Part shown: piece by piece, positions 61,102 to 64,000 of the stretch
Layout: every line of letters begins with the position of its first letter
Numbering within the stretch: the stretch's first letter is position 1
Assembly: GCF_014651135.1 (NCBI RefSeq)
Contig: NZ_BMWH01000026.1
Coordinates: forward strand, 1-64,000
Length of the DNA: 64,000 bases
Origin: Streptomyces echinoruber
GTDB lineage: Bacteria; Actinomycetota; Actinomycetes; Streptomycetales; Streptomycetaceae
Direction of reading: 5' to 3'
The notes under the pieces: generated by a model
What the model saw: only the letters and a program-made list of their open reading frames with translations
The model's database searches: none
Told to the model about the DNA's origin: nothing
Translations under genes and position numbers: made by a program

Positions 61102-61329
61102 ATGCCTTTGGTGCCCCAGCGGGCCGACGTGCCCGTGACCATCGACGAGTCGAAGTGCATCGACGGCTGCACGCTCTGCGTGGACATGTGCCCGCTGGAC
61201 TCCCTCGCCATCGACGCCGGCAGCGGCAAGGCGTACATGCACGTCGACGAGTGCTGGTACTGCGGTCCGTGCGCGGCCCGCTGTCCCACCGGAGCCGTCA
61301 CGGTCAACATGCCCTATCTGCTCCGCTGA
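61102..61329 (+). CDS. AprB-like 4Fe-4S ferredoxin
   Basis: A 75-residue ferredoxin with two [4Fe-4S] sites. Ligands are Cys19, Cys23, Cys26 and Cys30 (CIDGCTLCVDMC), then Cys51, Cys54, Cys57 and Cys61 (CWYCGPCAARC). The spacing with CxxxCxxCxxxC in the first site and the two VDxC..P stretches resemble AprB, the ferredoxin subunit of adenosine-5'-phosphosulfate reductase, more than ordinary 7Fe ferredoxins. The ATG has GGAG 6 bases upstream. A matching flavoprotein (AprA-like) is not in the window, but could follow the ABC genes. Confidence 0.8.
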   Translation: MPLVPQRADVPVTIDESKCIDGCTLCVDMCPLDSLAIDAGSGKAYMHVDECWYCGPCAARCPTGAVTVNMPYLLR

Positions 61330-61365
61330 TCCCCTCGACCTGCTCCGGTGAAAGGCCGAACCACC

Positions 61366-62709
61366 ATGAAACGCACGGCAGTCGCGGTATCCGCGCTCGT
61401 CCTTCTGCTCCCGCTCAGCGCCTGCGGCGGTGACGCCGGGGCCGGCAACGGCTCGACGGTCACCGTCACCGTCGGCTACCAGTCCAGGACCATCAACACG
61501 GTCACGGCCGGCACCCTGCTCCGCTCCCTCGGTTACTTCGAGAAGCAGCTGGCCTCGCTCGGCGACGGCGTCACCTACAAGGTCGTCTGGCAGGACTACG
61601 CCACCGGCGCCCCCATCACCGCCCAGATGACCGCCGGGAAGATCGACATCGGTTCGATGGGCGACGTCCCGCTGCTCATCAACGCGGCCCGCGGCAAGCA
61701 GCTGAACCGCCCCACCCACCTGGTCTCGGTCACCGGCTACAACCTGCGCGGTGGTCTCAACACCATCGTCACGGCTCCTGGCTCCCGGCTCACCTCCCTG
61801 AAGGACCTCAAGGGCAAGAAGATCTCCACGAGCGTCGGCTCCGCCGCCGACGGCACGCTCGTGCGGGCCCTGCAACGCGCCGGCATCGACCCGGGCCACG
61901 ACATCGAGAAGCTCAACCAGCAGCCCGCGGTGGGCGCTTCGGCTCTGGCCGCGGGCAGCGCCGACGCGCTGTCGCAGTTCGTCGCCTGGCCGGGTCTGCT
62001 GGTCCGCCAGGGCAAGGCGAAGGCGTTGTACGACGGCGCGCGGCTGAACCTGCCCACCTTCCACGGTGTCACCGCCCGCGAGGACTTCGCCGAGCGGCGC
62101 CCGGCCGTCCTGGAGGCGTTCCTCAAGGCCCAGGCGCAGGCCACCGACTATCTGAACGGCCATCCCGTCACCGCCGCCGAGAAGGTCGCCGAGGCCACCG
62201 GTCTGCCCGCCGAGGTCGTCTACCTCTACAACGGCGCCCACGGCATCGCCACCTTCGGCCCGGCGGTCAAACCCCGGCTCGTCTCCGCGCTGAAGCAGGA
62301 CGTGGCGATCCTGAAGTCCGCGAAGCTGACCGGTGACGTGGACGTGGACTCCTTCGTCGACGACCGGTACGTGAGGAAGGCCCTGGGGGCGTCCTACGCC
62401 AAGCAGCTCGCCGCCACACCCCCGGCCGCCGCGAGCGAGGTGTGGCCGAAGGGATCCGCCCGGACGCGGACCTTCAAGTCGCCCGCCGAACTGCTGAGGT
62501 ACGTGGCCGCCCACCGCGACACCGTCCGTGCCGCCTACGTCCCCGACGCCACCACCGGCACCTCCTGGTTCGCCGACAAGGCGGTGTGGGTGGCAGACGG
62601 CGGCAAGCTGCTGCCGTTCGTCGCCCCGGCGACCGCGCAGGCGTACGCCGACCGGCACGACGGGGCTCGTGTCATCGCCTACGCCGACGCCCTGGAGCGT
62701 GCCGCGTGA
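61366..62709 (+). CDS. SsuA/TauA-like solute-binding lipoprotein with a NosL-like C-terminal domain
   Basis: A 447-residue lipoprotein. The signal peptide ends LPLSAC with Cys20 as lipidation site. Residues 35-340 are a sulfonate/nitrate-type binding protein (VTVGYQSRTINTVTAG.., MTAGKIDIGSMGDVPLLINAARG, LKGKKISTSVGSAAD). Residues 358-447 (PDATTGTSWFADKAVWVADGG.. to DRHDGARVIAYADALE) resemble NosL, the copper-chaperone fold, but lack its Cys/Met ligands. I use the ATG at 61366 (GAAAGG upstream). The permease start overlaps its stop (GTGA). Confidence 0.85.
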   Translation: MKRTAVAVSALVLLLPLSACGGDAGAGNGSTVTVTVGYQSRTINTVTAGTLLRSLGYFEKQLASLGDGVTYKVVWQDYATGAPITAQMTAGKIDIGSMGDVPLLINAARGKQLNRPTHLVSVTGYNLRGGLNTIVTAPGSRLTSLKDLKGKKISTSVGSAADGTLVRALQRAGIDPGHDIEKLNQQPAVGASALAAGSADALSQFVAWPGLLVRQGKAKALYDGARLNLPTFHGVTAREDFAERRPAVLEAFLKAQAQATDYLNGHPVTAAEKVAEATGLPAEVVYLYNGAHGIATFGPAVKPRLVSALKQDVAILKSAKLTGDVDVDSFVDDRYVRKALGASYAKQLAATPPAAASEVWPKGSARTRTFKSPAELLRYVAAHRDTVRAAYVPDATTGTSWFADKAVWVADGGKLLPFVAPATAQAYADRHDGARVIAYADALERAA

Positions 62710-63611
62710 TCCGGACCGCACCGCGAGCCGCCCAGTACGCGCTGCGGGTGACCGCCCTCACGGCCGCTCTCGGCCTCTGGCAGCTCCTGACCAGTCTGGA
62801 CATCGATCTCTGGCTGCGCTTCTCGCAGTTCCCCACGGTCGCCGACGTGGCCGGCGCCTTCGCCGGCCGGCTGTCCGGCCCCGACTACTGGACCGACCTG
62901 ACCGACAGCCTCACCCGTGTCCTCACCGGTTTCCTGGTGGCCGCCGTCCTGGGCGTGGCGGTGGGCGTGCTCGTGGCCCGCTCCCGCCTCGCCGAGGACC
63001 TGCTCGGCCCGCTGCTGGAAGTCGTCCGCCCGATCCCGGCCATCGCCCTGGTCCCCGTCGCGATCCTCCTCTTCCCCTCCGACGAGGAGGGCATCGTCTT
63101 CATCACCTTCACCGCCGCCTTCTTCCCGGTCCTGGTCTCCACCCGGCACGCGGTGCGCGCACTGACTCCCGTGTGGGAGGAGGCGGTGCGCACCATGGGC
63201 GGCGGCCGGTGGCGGATCCTCGGCTCGGTCGTCCTGCCGGGCGCGCTGCCCGGCATCTTCGGCGGCCTGTCCATCGGCATCGGCGTGTCGTGGATCTGTG
63301 TGATCTCGGCCGAGATGATCTCCGGCCAGTACGGGGTCGGCTACCGCACCTGGCAGGACTACACGGTCGTCGACTACCCCGGCGTGTTCGTCGGCATGGT
63401 CACGATCGGCGTGCTCGGCCGGCTCACCTCCGCGGCCGTCGAACTCCTGGGCCGCCGCCTGACCCGCTGGCTGCCGCGCACGTCCTGCGTCCCCGGCGCG
63501 CGCGTCCCGCGGCGGACGCACCAAGCCCCCGCGCCCGCAGCGGCCGGCCCCACGCCCGCACCGGCCGGCCCCGGGCCCAAGGAGGACCTGCCCCATGACC
63601 AGCTCGTCTGA
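62706..63611 (+). CDS. SsuC/TauC-like ABC transporter permease
   Basis: A 301-residue membrane permease with about six helices. The EAA-type loop that contacts the ATPase reads EEAVRTMGGGRWRILGSVVLPGALPGIF. It is the inner-membrane channel of the importer, paired with the preceding binding protein. GTG start (GTGA overlap). The C-terminus is a 40-residue Pro/Ala-rich tail, and it overlaps the ATPase start by 17 bases. No ligand-specific feature is visible. Confidence 0.9.
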   Translation: MIRTAPRAAQYALRVTALTAALGLWQLLTSLDIDLWLRFSQFPTVADVAGAFAGRLSGPDYWTDLTDSLTRVLTGFLVAAVLGVAVGVLVARSRLAEDLLGPLLEVVRPIPAIALVPVAILLFPSDEEGIVFITFTAAFFPVLVSTRHAVRALTPVWEEAVRTMGGGRWRILGSVVLPGALPGIFGGLSIGIGVSWICVISAEMISGQYGVGYRTWQDYTVVDYPGVFVGMVTIGVLGRLTSAAVELLGRRLTRWLPRTSCVPGARVPRRTHQAPAPAAAGPTPAPAGPGPKEDLPHDQLV

Positions 63612-64000
63612 CGTCCTTTCACCATCCCGCGCCGGCACCCGCCTCACCCTGTACGACGCCGCTCTCGGACGTCCCGGCGCGCTCGTGCTGGACCAGGTGG
63701 ACCTTGATGTGGCCCCCGGGGAGATCCTGACCGTCGTGGGCTCCTCCGGCTGCGGCAAGTCGACCCTTCTGCGCACCCTGGCCGGCCTTCTGCCCCTGCT
63801 CTCCGGGGAGATCACGCAGGACGGACGTCCCCTGACCGGCCCGTCCGCCGAACGCGCCCTCGTCTTTCAGGAGGACGCTCTGCTCCCCTGGCGCACCCTG
63901 CGCGGGAACGTCGAACTGCCCCTCGCCATCAAGGCGTTGCCCCGCGCCGAGCGCCGTACCCGGGCCGAGGCGTGGCTCGGCCGGGTCGGACTCGCCGAGC
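63595..64000 (+). CDS. SsuB-like ABC transporter ATPase, N-terminal part (cut by window edge)
   Basis: First 135 codons only. Walker A is GSSGCGKST and the Q-loop is in FQEDALLPWRTLRGN; the signature and Walker B lie outside the window. Typical of nitrate/sulfonate/taurine importers. The ATG has AAGGAGG upstream and lies inside the permease gene. Completes the SsuABC-like set. Confidence 0.92.
   Translation, partial: MTSSSDVLSPSRAGTRLTLYDAALGRPGALVLDQVDLDVAPGEILTVVGSSGCGKSTLLRTLAGLLPLLSGEITQDGRPLTGPSAERALVFQEDALLPWRTLRGNVELPLAIKALPRAERRTRAEAWLGRVGLAE

Overview
The window is a piece of a Streptomyces chromosome. The base composition is very GC-rich, codons end in G or C, GTG and TTG starts are common, and many promoters look leaderless. 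The genes are typical of the genus: hopanoid synthesis, SsgA-family and WhiB proteins, DUF2510 proteins and SCO6745-family. From memory, the gene order matches the S. coelicolor right-arm region from about SCO6767 down to SCO6700, read in descending order. I could not run an alignment. I see no transposase, phage gene, CRISPR array, rRNA or tRNA.

Left part (1-8.75 kb): a hopanoid operon on the minus strand, transcribed hpnC, hpnD, a small DUF6380-like gene, hpnE, polyprenyl diphosphate synthase, shc, hpnG, hpnH, and then ispG of the MEP pathway, which the window edge cuts. Most joints are ATGA, GTGA or TGATG overlaps. It makes farnesyl diphosphate, squalene, hopene and adenosylhopane, and the isomerase gene idi lies at 17.8 kb.

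9.1-16.2 kb: a second tightly coupled minus-strand operon. It encodes two CDP-alcohol phosphotransferases, a nucleotidyltransferase, a glycerol-1-phosphate dehydrogenase-like enzyme, a family 2 glycosyltransferase and a TagGH-type ABC exporter. It looks like a route to an exported phosphodiester-linked polyol or glycerophosphate envelope molecule. This is the best candidate here for a poorly described system.

16.7-39.7 kb: mostly single genes. They include a CDF metal exporter, idi, an anti-sigma-type ATPase, an HdeD-like membrane protein, a crotonase, an SCO6745-family protein, a tiny LPFR-type protein, tex, a D-amino-acid oxidase, two secreted peptidases, an amino-acid permease, MerR, a fatty-acid beta-oxidation operon (CoA-transferase, thiolase, FadB), a saccharopine dehydrogenase-like reductase and endonuclease V.

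39.9-58.2 kb: ssgD, GPP34, ABC-F, dimethylarginine hydrolase, WhiB, glyoxalase-like, LacI, alcohol dehydrogenase, two gene remnants (DUF3048 and pcaC-like), SDR, a LAL-type regulator without its DNA-binding domain, a DUF2510 lipoprotein-like protein, TetR facing a PAP2/DMT pair across an operator array, and a scramblase-like protein.

58.3-64 kb: a sulfur-related block. A glutathione-transferase-like gene follows a typical actinobacterial cysteine-type leader peptide. Facing it are a GntR regulator, an AprB-like ferredoxin, and an SsuABC-like importer whose binding protein carries a NosL-like C-terminal domain. The ATPase runs off the window.

A recurring oddity is that several genes are followed directly by short tandem copies of their own last codons and stop codon (sites at 38.57, 38.93, 43.19, 45.54, 45.61 and 48.96 kb).
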